DNA of 64,000 bases from JBBQXK01 sp038209775 (GTDB lineage: Bacteria > Pseudomonadota > Alphaproteobacteria > Rhodobacterales > Rhodobacteraceae). Numbering within the stretch: the stretch's first letter is position 1; each line of letters opens with the position of its first letter. Below are positions 17,485 through 26,440 of this stretch, piece after piece. The stretch is taken from contig JBBQXK010000014.1 of assembly GCA_038209775.1 (NCBI GenBank), positions 1 through 64,000 on the forward strand. Reading direction: 5' to 3'. Under the pieces are notes generated by a model that saw nothing but the letters and a program-made list of their open reading frames with translations, was not told where the DNA came from and did not search any database. Made by a program: the position numbers and the translations under genes.

Positions 17485-17688
17485 ATGGCCGCCCAAGTGA
17501 CGTCCCGCACGGCGCCGTTCGGCGCCAACACGACCTTCCGCTTTTTCCAGTTCTTTTCTGGCATCCACAGCGCCATGAGCCACTGGAATGATGCCCGCGT
17601 TACGCGCAACGCACTGGGCAAGCTTTCCGACCGCGAGCTTGATGATATCGGGCTGTGCCGCGGCGACATCGACCGGCTGGATGCCTGA
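17485..17688 (+). CDS. DUF1127 small protein
   Basis: 67 residues. The C-terminal DUF1127 motif is complete (NALGKLSDRELDDIGLCRGD), preceded by a hydrophobic/aromatic helix. Short DUF1127 proteins in alphaproteobacteria are implicated in RNA maturation and in stress or phosphate responses; the role here is unproved. I chose the ATG at 17485 because AGAGGA sits at good spacing; an ATG six codons earlier lacks a site. The 298 bp between ruvC and this gene hold no other gene I can support. A strong hairpin follows. Confidence 0.85.
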   Translation: MAAQVTSRTAPFGANTTFRFFQFFSGIHSAMSHWNDARVTRNALGKLSDRELDDIGLCRGDIDRLDA

Positions 17689-17748
17689 AGGCAACCGCCA
17701 GGTCGGAAGGATGTGAAAGGGCTGCGCCGCAGCCCCAATCCGAACAAC

Positions 17749-17783
17749 AAGGCCGCGACCCTGGGACACCAGGGCGCGGCCTT
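17749..17783. terminator. Bidirectional terminator hairpin
   Basis: AAGGCCGCG-a-CCCTGG / CCAGGGCGCGGCCTT with loop GACA gives a 15-bp stem with one bulged A. It lies between the convergent ends of the DUF1127 gene and the small membrane protein gene. Read on the minus strand it is followed by GTTGTTCGG, a modest T-rich run, so it best serves the minus-strand gene. Confidence 0.7.
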
Positions 17784-17825
17784 CGTGTTAGCGGGTGCTG
17801 TGCGCCGCGATTGCAACTGCGGCGA

Positions 17826-18182
17826 TTACAGGCGCGGCAGGTATTGTTCCATCTTGGCGGCGATCCAGACTGTCGCAGGGTCTGCCGTCATCAGATAGCC
17901 GCCGATCCGGTCGACCCCCTGTGCGGCGGTCAGTTCGGCCACACGCGCGCTGTAGATATCAGAGCCGATCTGGTGCAGGATCGCGGCCTTGAGCGTGGTG
18001 ACACAGAGCAGCGTCACAAGAAGCGGCTTCAGGATGGACAGCCGGCGTTGTTCCGGGCGGTTGTAGTGCGAGCGGCCCCAGGTGCCCTGCGCCTCAAATC
18101 CAAGGCCGCGGGCATGCGCAGCCTCAACCCGGGCGATGCGCGAATAGAAGTCTTGCAGTTGGGCGTCCATCATCTTGTCCAT
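17826..18182 (-). CDS. Hypothetical small membrane protein
   Basis: 118 residues, family not recognised. A charged N-terminal region (about 1-45) is followed by one probable membrane helix (about 49-68, LSILKPLLVTLLCVTTLKAA) and a soluble C-terminal part with GGYLMTADPATVWIAAKMEQ. The single helix without a signal cleavage site suggests an inner-membrane anchor. It is convergent with the DUF1127 gene and shares a terminator with it. The similar base composition of its neighbours gives no sign of recent transfer. Confidence 0.7.
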   Translation of the reverse strand: MDKMMDAQLQDFYSRIARVEAAHARGLGFEAQGTWGRSHYNRPEQRRLSILKPLLVTLLCVTTLKAAILHQIGSDIYSARVAELTAAQGVDRIGGYLMTADPATVWIAAKMEQYLPRL

Positions 18183-18289
18183 TCGTCAGGATCGCCCCCG
18201 ACCCGTGTTCTGGATAGGCCGCAATCATGGCGAAATTGGGGCGTTTCGCAAGAATGAGGGTAAAATTGCGTCGTGCCCGGCCAAACGCC

Positions 18290-19162
18290 CTAGTCGCGCC
18301 GTAATACGAGGGTGGACCACTCGCCGATATCCTCACGCGATAGTGGCGCGAAACCTGCGGTTGCATAGGCGGCGAGAATCGCCTCGGCCTGCACGACGAG
18401 GAGACCCGAGAGAATGACGATGCCGCCCATGGCGCTGTGCGCCGCCATTGCGGGGGCCAGTTCGATCAGCGGACCCTTGAGGATATTGGCGAAGATCAGG
18501 TCGAACGGGGCGGCGGCGGCGAGGGTGGGATGGGCAAAGCCCGCAGCCTCGACACAGGTGATCCGCCCATCCAGCCGGTTGATCGCGATGTTGGCGCGGG
18601 CCACATCCACCGCAACCGCGTCGATATCCGATGCGGTGACCTGCGCGTCAGGCAGGATGGCCGCCGCCGCCAGTGCAAGAACGGCGGTGCCGCAGCCGAT
18701 GTCGACCACCCGGGCGGGGCGGAAGCCGTCAGCCGCCAGACGGTCAAAGGCGCGCAGGCAACCCAGTGTCGTGCCGTGGTGGCCGGTGCCGAAGGCCACC
18801 GTCGCCTCGATCTGCAGGGCGACGCGGTCTGTGGGGACGCGGTGCGCGTCGTGGCTGCCGTAGACGAAAAACCGCCCGGCCTCGACCGGGTGCAGCTCGC
18901 GGCGCACCTTGGCGACCCAATCCACCTCGGGCAGTTCAGAGAGGGCGAAATCGGCGGCACCGAAGGCGGCGGCAAGGATCGCCAGTACGACGGTGTCGGG
19001 GCCATCGTCGAAATAGGCGCCAACCTCCCACAGTTCCGAGCCGTCCTCGATCTCGAACACGCCGACGCCGACCGGGGCGGGGGTCATGCGTTCAAGGGCG
19101 GCGGCAAGCCCCTCGGCGGGGCCGGGGCCGGAAAGGGTGGTGAGGGCGGAATAGGTGGGCAT
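18290..19162 (-). CDS. prmA: Ribosomal protein L11 methyltransferase
   Basis: 290 residues. It trimethylates ribosomal protein L11 with S-adenosylmethionine. Motif I is VVDIGCGTAVLALAAA, the acidic strand SDIDAVAVDVARAN follows, and the substrate motif is FANIL, as in PrmA. The N-terminal domain (GVGVFEIEDGSELWEVGAYF) fits the L11-binding domain of alphaproteobacterial PrmA. I chose the ATG at 19162; the open frame continues far upstream into the antisense of the next gene. Confidence 0.9.
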   Translation of the reverse strand: MPTYSALTTLSGPGPAEGLAAALERMTPAPVGVGVFEIEDGSELWEVGAYFDDGPDTVVLAILAAAFGAADFALSELPEVDWVAKVRRELHPVEAGRFFVYGSHDAHRVPTDRVALQIEATVAFGTGHHGTTLGCLRAFDRLAADGFRPARVVDIGCGTAVLALAAAAILPDAQVTASDIDAVAVDVARANIAINRLDGRITCVEAAGFAHPTLAAAAPFDLIFANILKGPLIELAPAMAAHSAMGGIVILSGLLVVQAEAILAAYATAGFAPLSREDIGEWSTLVLRRD

Positions 19163-19212
19163 AGGCTGCGCTCCTTGCGAAAGGCGGGCGATAGAGGCTG
19201 TCCCGGCGGGCG

Positions 19213-20328
19213 TCAAGCCGAGCGCAGGCCGCGCACCATCCGCCAGAGGCTGGCAAGGCCGATGTCGGCATAGTCGATCTGGCCCGCCAGCAGCGACAGG
19301 TAGCGCCGTTGCAGGCGCGGGGTGGCAGCGATGAGGTTCAGGAACCGCGCGTTGAGGCGCGGGTGATGCAGGGCGCGGGCCAGGAGGCGGGCGCGGAACA
19401 GTTCGGTCCGAATGGGCCGCATGGCGCGGGCATGAAGGGCGGCGGCCCGGGCGGGGTGGCCAAGGGACAGGGCCGCTGCCGCCGCCTGCCCCGCAAGGGC
19501 ACCGCTTTGCATGGCCCAGGCGAGGCCCTCGCCGGTGACGGGGTCGGTGGTGCCCGCCGCGTCGCCCGCCAAGAGCACCGCCCCCCGGCCCGCCTGCACG
19601 AGGCCAGCGGGCAGGAACGCGCCCTTGCAACCATCCGACGCCACGCCGTGGCGGGCGGCATAGGCGGCCATCGCGGCCTTGAGATCGGGGTTGCGGGTGG
19701 CAAGGCCGCCGACGCCAAGGGTGAGGCTGCCGGTCTTGGGGAAGGCCCAGCCATAGCCGGCCGTGGCCGCTGTCAGATCAAGATCGACGCTGGCACCGGG
19801 GCGGGCGGGGGCCTCGATTTCAAGGGCAAAACCCATGGCGGGGGGCCGGCCGTGCAGGGCGCGGGCGACGCGGCTGGTGGCGCCGTCAGCCCCGATCAGG
19901 ATGCGCGCGGTGAGGGTGCCGCCGCCGGTCAGGGTGATCGCGGGGGTTTGGGGATCGACGGCCTCGACCCGGGCAGTCAGGGGGGTGGCACCGCGGCGCA
20001 CCGCCTCGGCCCAGAGTTGCGCGTCAAGGTCGCGGCGCATCACCATCGACAGGGGCGGCGCGTCGGGCAGATCGCCCAGGGTGCGCGCGCCGGCCATCAG
20101 GCGGACGTGGCCGGTGGTCAGGGTGCGGGCGGGGTCGGGGGCGGCGTCGAACACCCGCGCCATGACGCCAAGGGCGCGCAGGGTCAGGCCGCCGCCGCAC
20201 AGCTTGTCACGGGGAAACGTGGCGCGGTCGACCAGCATGACCGACAGGCCCGCATCCCGCGCCGCCACCGCCGCCGCAGCGCCAGCAGGGCCTGCGCCCA
20301 GGATCAGGACATCGACATCGGGGTGCAT
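19213..20328 (-). CDS. Geranylgeranyl-reductase-type FAD-dependent oxidoreductase
   Basis: 371 residues. It carries the N-terminal dinucleotide motif GAGPAGAAAAVAARDAGLSV, the family block FPRDKLCGGGL, and the second FAD motif VLLAGDAAGTTDPVTGEG. These define the GG-reductase/lycopene-cyclase-like flavoprotein family, which reduces isoprenoid double bonds. The chlorophyll-specific BchP is longer, and no photosynthesis genes are near, so a quinone, lipid or archaeol-like substrate is equally possible. The ATG at 20328 begins immediately before the FAD motif. Confidence 0.82.
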   Translation of the reverse strand: MHPDVDVLILGAGPAGAAAAVAARDAGLSVMLVDRATFPRDKLCGGGLTLRALGVMARVFDAAPDPARTLTTGHVRLMAGARTLGDLPDAPPLSMVMRRDLDAQLWAEAVRRGATPLTARVEAVDPQTPAITLTGGGTLTARILIGADGATSRVARALHGRPPAMGFALEIEAPARPGASVDLDLTAATAGYGWAFPKTGSLTLGVGGLATRNPDLKAAMAAYAARHGVASDGCKGAFLPAGLVQAGRGAVLLAGDAAGTTDPVTGEGLAWAMQSGALAGQAAAAALSLGHPARAAALHARAMRPIRTELFRARLLARALHHPRLNARFLNLIAATPRLQRRYLSLLAGQIDYADIGLASLWRMVRGLRSA

Positions 20329-20470
20329 CGTGGGGCGGGTTCCGGTTGGGCTGAATGGGGGGTGCCTACACGGTTCGGTGCCGGGCGAACAGGGCACAGG
20401 GTGGCGCGTGCGGAACGCCGCCATCGACAGGGTGGGTGTTGGGGGTGCAGATTGCGGCAGGAGGTGGCGC

Positions 20471-20764
20471 ATGGCGGACGAGACGATGGAGATCAGGAAT
20501 GTGGGCCAGCCGGGCAAGACCTACCGGGTGAATGCGGCCAAGTTCCGTGCGATGCAGGCGGCGATGATGGCGGTGCTGCCGGATGCGGCACCCGGGATGG
20601 CGGTGGCCGACCTGATCGCGGCGGTGCGGCCGGCCTTGCCGCAGGACCTGTTCCCGGGGGGCGATACGGCGGGGTGGTGGGTCAAGGCGGTGCATCTGGA
20701 CCACGAGGCCACGGGGGTGATCGCGCGGGCCAAGGGATCGCCGGTGCGGCTGTACCGGACATAG
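20471..20764 (+). CDS. DUF6958-like small protein
   Basis: 97 residues, soluble. It begins MADETMEIRNVGQPGKTYRV after a strong GGAGG site and ends in RAKGSPVRLYRT. The pattern (an N-terminal NVxxPGKTxRV strand, a helical middle, then LFPGGDTAGWWVKAVHLD) resembles the uncharacterised DUF6958 family, recalled from memory. The WW-containing end looks like a winged-helix tip. Function is unknown. It is convergent with priA. Confidence 0.7.
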   Translation: MADETMEIRNVGQPGKTYRVNAAKFRAMQAAMMAVLPDAAPGMAVADLIAAVRPALPQDLFPGGDTAGWWVKAVHLDHEATGVIARAKGSPVRLYRT

Positions 20765-20847
20765 GCAGGGGCGCAGATGTTGCGCGAGGTCGGTTTCCCC
20801 GCGGAAACCGGGACGAAATGCACGTGTTCTCCGGTTTTTCGGGGGGG

Positions 20848-23037
20848 TCAGAGGAAACTCTGCGGGTCGATGTCCACGGCCAGCCTGACTGCACCCGGCA
20901 GGCGTATCTGGGCGATCCATGCGGCAAGGGCGGGTTGCAGGGCGGCGGTCTTGTCGGCCTTGACCAAGAGGCGCACGCGGTGGCGACCGCGCACGCGGGC
21001 GATGGGGGCGGGGGCGGGGCCGTAGACCTGCGCACCAACCGCACGCAAGGGTGCATCGCGGCGGGCAAGGTCGGCGCCGATGTCGAACACCTGCGCCACA
21101 TCGGGGCCGGACAGGATCACGGCGGCCATCCGGCCATAGGGCGGGACACCTGCGCCGCGCCGCTCGGCGGCCTCGGCGCGCCAGAATGCCTCATCATCGC
21201 CGCCGAGGATGGCGCGGATGACCGGGTGGTCGGGCTGGTGGGTTTGCAGCCAGGCCTGACCGGGACGCGCGGCGCGGCCGGCGCGGCCCGCGACCTGGCG
21301 CATCAGTTGGAACGTGCGCTCGGCGGCGCGCAGGTCGGACCCCTGCAGGCCAAGGTCGGCGTCGATCACGCCGACCAGCGTGAGGAGGGGGAAGTTGTGC
21401 CCCTTGGCCACGATCTGGGTGCCGATGATGATATCCGCGCCGCCCGCCGCAATCGCTGCAATCTGGTCTTTGAGCGCGCGGGCCGACCCGAAAAGGTCGG
21501 ATGACAGGACGGCCACCCGCGCCTGCGGAAACCGCGCCGTCACCTCTTCCGCCAGACGCTCGACCCCCGGGCCGACTGCCGACATCCGGCCCGCGACACC
21601 GCAGGCGGGGCAGATGTCGGGCATCGGTTTGGTGGCGCCGCACTGGTGACACACAAGGCGCTTGAGGAAGCGGTGTTCGACCATGCGGGCATCGCAATCG
21701 TCGCAGCCCACCTGATGGCCGCAGGCGCGGCAGAGGGTGACGGGGGCATAGCCGCGCCGGTTGAGGAAAAGGAGCGATTGTTCGGCCAGGGCAAGCCGGG
21801 CGTCGACAAGGGCGGCCAGTGTGTCACTTATCCAGCGGTTGGCGGGCAGGCGTTCGGCGCGCATGTCGATGGTGTGCATGGCGGGCAGCTCGGCGGTGCC
21901 GAAGCGGGCGGTGAGGTTGAGGCGGGCGTACTTGCCGGCCTCGACATTCGCCCAGGTTTCAAGTGCGGGCGTGGCCGAGGACAGGACGACCGGGATACCG
22001 AGGATCGCACCGCGCAGAACGGCCATGTCGCGGGCGTGGTACAGCACACCCTCTTCCTGTTTGTAGGAGGTGTCGTGCTCCTCATCCACCACGATCAGGC
22101 CAAGGTCGCGGAACGGCAGGAACAGGGCCGAGCGCGCGCCGACCACCAGCGACGCGCCGCCGGTCGCCACCATTCGCCAAAGGCGCCGGCGTTCGGTCTG
22201 GGTCACGCCCGAGTGCCATTCGGCGGCTTTCGCACCAAAGCGTTCCTCGACGCGGGTCAGGAAATCCGCCGTCAGCGCGATTTCAGGGAGAAGGACCAGC
22301 GCCTGACGGCCCGCGCGCAGGGTCTCGGCCACGGCCTCAAGATAGACCTCGGTCTTGCCCGATCCGGTGACGCCCTTGAGCAGGGTGCAGGAATAACCGC
22401 CCAAGGCCACGGCGGCCACCAGTGCGTCGCCCGCCGCCACCTGATCGCCCGCCAGCCGCGCCTCGCCCACCGGGGCCAGTATGGGATAGGGGGTGTCTTT
22501 CGGTGCGTCCTCTTCCGCGACCACGCCCGCCGCCACCAGCCCTTTGACCACGCCCGCACCACAGCCCGCAGCCTCGGTCAGTTCGGCCAGCGTCACCGCC
22601 GCACCGCCCCATGCACGAAGGGCCTCGACCACGCGGTGGCGGGCGTCGGTCAGTTTGTTCGGTGCGGGGCCAGCAAGCCGGTACACCCGGCGCATCGCGG
22701 GCGGATCGCCAAGGCCCGGCGCGCGGGTGGCAAGGCGCAGCATGGCGGGCAGGGGGGTGAGGGTATAGTCGGCGGCGCGGGTGAGGAAAGCGCGCATGCC
22801 GGGGGCCATCGGGGCCACGTCCATGACGCGGGCGATGTGGCGGAGGCGGGCGGCATCGAACGTTCCCTCACCTGGGCCCCAGACCACGCCCATCACCCGG
22901 CGCGGACCCAAGGGCACCTCGACGAAATCGCCGGTACCGCAGCCACCCTCGGGCGCCTTGTAGTCCAGCACCCGGCCCAAGGGTTCGGTGGTGAGCACGC
23001 CCACCGTCTGTCCTTCGGAGAACACCCGTTCGGCCAC
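20848..23037 (-). CDS. priA: Primosomal protein N' (replication restart helicase PriA)
   Basis: 729 residues. It recognises stalled forks and reloads the replisome. The N-terminal DNA-binding domain (VGVLTTEPLGRVLDYKAPEG) is followed by Walker A GVTGSGKTEVYL, the DEEH box (VVDEEHDTSYKQ), and eight zinc-binding cysteines in the CRACGHQVGCDDC to CPACG region, then the C-terminal helicase lobe. No ATG fits. I chose the GTG at 23037 (GTGGCCGAACGG), preceded by AGGCGG and giving the usual family length; the open frame upstream is antisense to the transaldolase gene. Divergent from tal by 84 bp. Confidence 0.93.
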   Translation of the reverse strand: MAERVFSEGQTVGVLTTEPLGRVLDYKAPEGGCGTGDFVEVPLGPRRVMGVVWGPGEGTFDAARLRHIARVMDVAPMAPGMRAFLTRAADYTLTPLPAMLRLATRAPGLGDPPAMRRVYRLAGPAPNKLTDARHRVVEALRAWGGAAVTLAELTEAAGCGAGVVKGLVAAGVVAEEDAPKDTPYPILAPVGEARLAGDQVAAGDALVAAVALGGYSCTLLKGVTGSGKTEVYLEAVAETLRAGRQALVLLPEIALTADFLTRVEERFGAKAAEWHSGVTQTERRRLWRMVATGGASLVVGARSALFLPFRDLGLIVVDEEHDTSYKQEEGVLYHARDMAVLRGAILGIPVVLSSATPALETWANVEAGKYARLNLTARFGTAELPAMHTIDMRAERLPANRWISDTLAALVDARLALAEQSLLFLNRRGYAPVTLCRACGHQVGCDDCDARMVEHRFLKRLVCHQCGATKPMPDICPACGVAGRMSAVGPGVERLAEEVTARFPQARVAVLSSDLFGSARALKDQIAAIAAGGADIIIGTQIVAKGHNFPLLTLVGVIDADLGLQGSDLRAAERTFQLMRQVAGRAGRAARPGQAWLQTHQPDHPVIRAILGGDDEAFWRAEAAERRGAGVPPYGRMAAVILSGPDVAQVFDIGADLARRDAPLRAVGAQVYGPAPAPIARVRGRHRVRLLVKADKTAALQPALAAWIAQIRLPGAVRLAVDIDPQSFL

Positions 23038-23121
23038 GCGCCCCAACCCGCCTTTCGCCCCTGAGCGATCCGGGGTAAACCCCTGCCCGATGACCCGCAA
23101 CCCATGCAGAGGAACCCCATC

Positions 23122-23775
23122 ATGAAATTCTTTGTCGATACTGCCGATGTGCAGGCGATTGCCGAACTGAACGCCCTTGGCATGGTGGACGGGGTGACGA
23201 CGAACCCGTCGCTGATCCTGAAATCGGGGCGCGACATTCTGGAAGTCACGAAGGAAATCTGCAGCATCGTGTCGGGGCCGGTGTCGGCGGAAGTGGTGGC
23301 GCTGAAATCCGACGACATGATTGCCGAGGGGCGGAAACTGGCGGCGATTGCGCCGAACATCGCAGTGAAGGTGCCGCTGACGTGGGATGGATTGAAGACC
23401 TGCAAGGTGTTGTCGGGCGAGGGGTTCATGGTCAACGTGACGCTGTGTTTCAGCGCCAATCAGGCACTGCTTGCGGCCAAGGCGGGGGCCACGTTCATTT
23501 CGCCCTTCATCGGGCGGCTGGATGACATCAACATCGACGGGCTGGACCTGATCGGGGATATCCGCACGATCTATGACAACTATGACTTCAAGACGCAGAT
23601 CCTGGCGGCGTCGATCCGCACGGCGAACCATGTCACGCAATGTGCGCTGATCGGGGCGGATGTCATTACCGCGCCGCCGTCGGTGATCATGGGGCTGGCG
23701 TCGCATGTGCTGACCGACAAGGGGCTGGAGCAGTTCATGAAGGACTGGGCGAAGACCGGGCAGAAGATCCTGTGA
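23122..23775 (+). CDS. tal: Transaldolase / fructose-6-phosphate aldolase (TalC type)
   Basis: 217 residues, the short class of transaldolase. The Schiff-base lysine is K83 in IAVKVPLTWDGL. The N-terminal MKFFVDTADVQAI and the GVTTNPSLI block are family-typical. It probably moves dihydroxyacetone units between sugar phosphates in the pentose phosphate pathway. The ATG at 23122 has a GAGGAA site; an ATG six codons earlier is less likely. Whether it is a true transaldolase or FSA-type aldolase is not decided by these motifs. Confidence 0.92.
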   Translation: MKFFVDTADVQAIAELNALGMVDGVTTNPSLILKSGRDILEVTKEICSIVSGPVSAEVVALKSDDMIAEGRKLAAIAPNIAVKVPLTWDGLKTCKVLSGEGFMVNVTLCFSANQALLAAKAGATFISPFIGRLDDINIDGLDLIGDIRTIYDNYDFKTQILAASIRTANHVTQCALIGADVITAPPSVIMGLASHVLTDKGLEQFMKDWAKTGQKIL

Positions 23776-23802
23776 GGGTGGTCCCCGTGGGGCCTGCCGG
23801 AG

Positions 23803-23850
23803 CGGGGGCCAGCCCCCGGGCCCCCGGGATATTTGGGCAAAGATGAAATC
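23803..23850 (+). repeat. Dispersed hairpin/TATTTG repeat, copy 3
   Basis: The hairpin GGGGGCcaGCCCCC is followed by CCCCGGGATATTTGGGCAAA and GATGAAA. It lies downstream of tal in the same orientation and may act in 3'-end formation. Confidence 0.7.
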
Positions 23851-23980
23851 ATGCAACCATTGCAGGTGCGCCGCCAATGCAACGGTTGGGCGAAGAATGG
23901 CGTGCAGGGCGCAGAAATCGTGCAGGATTCCGGGATTGCGCTGCTAGGGTCCGACCGGCTGTATGAGGGACAGTGACGGC

Positions 23981-24673
23981 ATGATCGAACAAGACCTGCG
24001 CGACCGCATCATCGCGGAACCCGAGACCATCCTTGAGGACCGCAGCGTGATGCGGGCGCTGATTGCCGCGAATGAGCGGGCGATGGGGTCGAACATCGTC
24101 GACCTGCGCGGCATCGCGATGGAACGGCTGGAGACGCGGTTGGACCGGCTGGAGGACACGCATCGCAACGTGATCGCGGCGGCGTATGAGAATCTGGCGG
24201 GCACCAATCAGGTGCATCGCGCGATATTGCAGATGCTGGACCCGCTGGGGTTCGAGGAATTCCTTCTTTCGCTGGGCACCGAGGTGGCGCAGACGCTGCG
24301 CGTCGATTGCCTGCGTCTGGTGCTGGAAACGGTGCAGGAGGGCGAGGACCCGGTGCTGCGGCGGCTGGGGGATGTGCTTTACGTGGCGCCGCCGGGGTTT
24401 GTGGGTGAGTATGTGTCGGGCGGGCGGAACGTGTCGCTCCGCCCGGTGACACTGCGGCAGGTGGTGCCGGAGGGCACGCTTTTGTACGGCGAGCGGGCCG
24501 GGTGGATCCGGTCCGAGGCGCTGCTGCGGCTGGATTTCGGCAAGGGGCGGTTGCCGGGGATGCTGGTTCTAGGGGCCGAGGACCCGCATCAGTTCAAACC
24601 GACGCAGGGGGCTGACCTTCTGGCGTTCTTTGCCGGGGTGTTCGAGCGGACGATGCGCCGCTGGTTGTCGTGA
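23981..24673 (+). CDS. DUF484 family protein
   Basis: 230 residues. A predicted coiled region (VDLRGIAMERLETRLDRLE) precedes a GAF-like domain, the standard DUF484 layout. Function is unknown, but genes of this family sit next to xerC in many proteobacteria, as here. The xerC start codon (GTG) overlaps this gene's TGA, so they are translationally coupled. I chose the ATG at 23981, with GAGGGA upstream; an ATG six codons earlier is the alternative. Confidence 0.85.
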   Translation: MIEQDLRDRIIAEPETILEDRSVMRALIAANERAMGSNIVDLRGIAMERLETRLDRLEDTHRNVIAAAYENLAGTNQVHRAILQMLDPLGFEEFLLSLGTEVAQTLRVDCLRLVLETVQEGEDPVLRRLGDVLYVAPPGFVGEYVSGGRNVSLRPVTLRQVVPEGTLLYGERAGWIRSEALLRLDFGKGRLPGMLVLGAEDPHQFKPTQGADLLAFFAGVFERTMRRWLS

Positions 24674-25593
24674 CCGCCATGGCCTCACCTGCCGCGCGGG
24701 ATGCGTTGCAGGGGTGGCTGGCGCATCTGGCGGCGATTGACGGGGCGGCGAAGGCGACAGTGGTGGCCTATGCCGATGATGTGGGGCGGTGGATCGGGTT
24801 TCTGGCGGATCACAACGGCGGCGGCGCTGGCGTGGGTGCGCTTGCCGCCGCACCCCAGACCGACCTGCGTGCATTCATGGCGGCAGAGCGCGGGCGGGGC
24901 GTGTCGGCGCGGTCGCTGGCGCGGCGGTTGTCGGCGGTGAAGGGGTTCACCGGCTGGCTGGCCGAGCGTGAGGGCGTCGACGCCACCGCCACCCTGTCCA
25001 CCCGTGCACCGAAATTCCGCCGCAAACTGCCGCGCCCCCTGGCCGAGGATGCGGCACGGGCGGTGCTGGAGGATGTGGGGTCGGACGCGCGTGAGCCTTG
25101 GGTGGCGGCGCGGGATACGGCGGTGGTGACGCTGCTGTACGGTCTGGGCCTGCGGATATCCGAGGCGTTGGGCCTGACCGGGGCCGCGCATCCCTTGCCC
25201 GAGGTGCTGCGGATCACCGGCAAGGGCGGGAAACAGCGGCTGGTCCCGGTCCTGCCGGCCGCGCGCGCGGCGGTTGCGCGGTATGTGGCGATTGCACCCT
25301 TTGACCTTACCCCTGACGCGCCCCTGTTCCGGGGGGTGCGGGGTGGCCCCTTGAACCCGCGCCTTGTGCAAGGTGCGATGGAGCGGGTGCGCCACCGGCT
25401 GGGCCTGCCCGCTACGGCCACGCCGCATGCGCTGCGCCATTCGTTTGCGACGCACCTTCTGGTGGCGGGGGGCGATCTGCGCGCGATACAGGAATTGCTG
25501 GGACATGCTTCCCTCTCGACGACGCAAGGGTATACTGCGGTCGATACGGCGCGCCTGATGGACGTCTATGCCCGCGCGCATCCCCGCGCCTGA
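24670..25593 (+). CDS. xerC: Tyrosine recombinase XerC
   Basis: 307 residues. It resolves chromosome dimers at dif with XerD. All catalytic residues are visible: R162 (GLRISE), K185 (GKGGK), H253 and R256 (HALRHSFATH), H279 (LGHAS) and the nucleophile Y288. The N-terminal SAM-like core-binding domain covers about residues 10-105. The start is GTG at 24670, overlapping the DUF484 stop; an ATG three codons later is possible. XerC over XerD is favoured by the DUF484 neighbour. Confidence 0.93.
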   Translation: MTAMASPAARDALQGWLAHLAAIDGAAKATVVAYADDVGRWIGFLADHNGGGAGVGALAAAPQTDLRAFMAAERGRGVSARSLARRLSAVKGFTGWLAEREGVDATATLSTRAPKFRRKLPRPLAEDAARAVLEDVGSDAREPWVAARDTAVVTLLYGLGLRISEALGLTGAAHPLPEVLRITGKGGKQRLVPVLPAARAAVARYVAIAPFDLTPDAPLFRGVRGGPLNPRLVQGAMERVRHRLGLPATATPHALRHSFATHLLVAGGDLRAIQELLGHASLSTTQGYTAVDTARLMDVYARAHPRA

Positions 25594-25617
25594 CCACGCC
25601 TTGCCGAGAGGACCCGG

Positions 25618-26322
25618 ATGTCGCCCAAGCTGAAGGCCCTGTCGGTGCATCTTCTGACCGGAACGGGCGCTGTCCTGTCGATGCTGGCGATGCTGGCGGC
25701 GGTCGAGGAACGGTGGGACATGATGTTCCTGTGGCTGGTGGTGGCGTTGGTCGTCGATGGCATCGACGGCCCCTTGGCGCGCAAGTACGACGTCAAGACC
25801 AACTGGCCGACCTATGACGGCGTGCTGCTGGACCTGATCATCGACTATCTGACCTATGTGTTCATCCCGGCCTTTGCGCTGTTCAAGTCGGGGCTGCTGA
25901 CCGGCTGGACGGGGTGGCTGGCGATCATCGTGATCGTCTATGGGTCGGTCATCTATTTCGTCGATACCCGCATGAAAACGCGCGACAATTCGTTTGCGGG
26001 ATTTCCTGCGTGCTGGAACATGGTGGTGCTGGTGTTGTTCTCGCTGCACCCGGGGCAGTGGGTGACGTTGTTCATCGTGGTGGCGTTGACCGTCGCGATG
26101 TTCACCAACCTCAAGTTCATCCATCCGGTGCGCACAGACCGCTGGCGTCCGTTGTCGCTGACCATGGCGCTGGGTTGGTGCGGATTTGCCGGGTGGGCGG
26201 CGTGGGTCGACTTCTACCCCGCCTCATGGGCGCATTGGGGGCTGGTAGTGACCTCGGTCTACCTTGTTGCGGCAGGGATCGTGCAGCAGGTGGTGCCAGA
26301 GGCGAACCATCGCCGCCGCTGA
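25618..26322 (+). CDS. pcs: Phosphatidylcholine synthase (CDP-diacylglycerol-choline)
   Basis: 234 residues, a polytopic inner-membrane enzyme with about seven hydrophobic segments. It condenses CDP-diacylglycerol with choline to make phosphatidylcholine in one step. The CDP-alcohol phosphotransferase motif appears in its Pcs-specific long form: D50-G51, A54-R55, twelve residues, then G68, D72 and D76. Bacterial phosphatidylcholine of this route is typical of alphaproteobacteria. The ATG lies 24 bp after xerC behind a GAGAGGA site. Confidence 0.93.
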   Translation: MSPKLKALSVHLLTGTGAVLSMLAMLAAVEERWDMMFLWLVVALVVDGIDGPLARKYDVKTNWPTYDGVLLDLIIDYLTYVFIPAFALFKSGLLTGWTGWLAIIVIVYGSVIYFVDTRMKTRDNSFAGFPACWNMVVLVLFSLHPGQWVTLFIVVALTVAMFTNLKFIHPVRTDRWRPLSLTMALGWCGFAGWAAWVDFYPASWAHWGLVVTSVYLVAAGIVQQVVPEANHRRR

Positions 26323-26332
26323 CTCTTCTTCC

Positions 26333-26430
26333 AGTTTCTCCTTGCACAAATACTCCGGGGTTTGCCACCGGGAGCGCCACCGGTTCAAGAGACCGGTGGC
26401 GTGGGGGGCTGGCCCCCGGCTTCGGGCCGA
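26333..26430 (-). repeat. Dispersed hairpin/TATTTG repeat, copy 4
   Basis: On the minus strand the hairpin GGGGGCCAGCCCCC (26405-26418 region) precedes CCCCGGAGTATTTGTGCAAG and GAGAAACTGGAAGAAG. A second hairpin is nested inside. It lies between the convergent ends of pcs and pheT. Confidence 0.65.
26376..26400. terminator. Hairpin between pcs and pheT
   Basis: A perfect 9-bp stem GCCACCGGT / ACCGGTGGC with a 7-base loop. It stands between two converging genes, so a bidirectional stop or 3'-end stabiliser is likely. No long T run follows. Confidence 0.5.
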
Positions 26431-26440
26431 CAGGGGAACG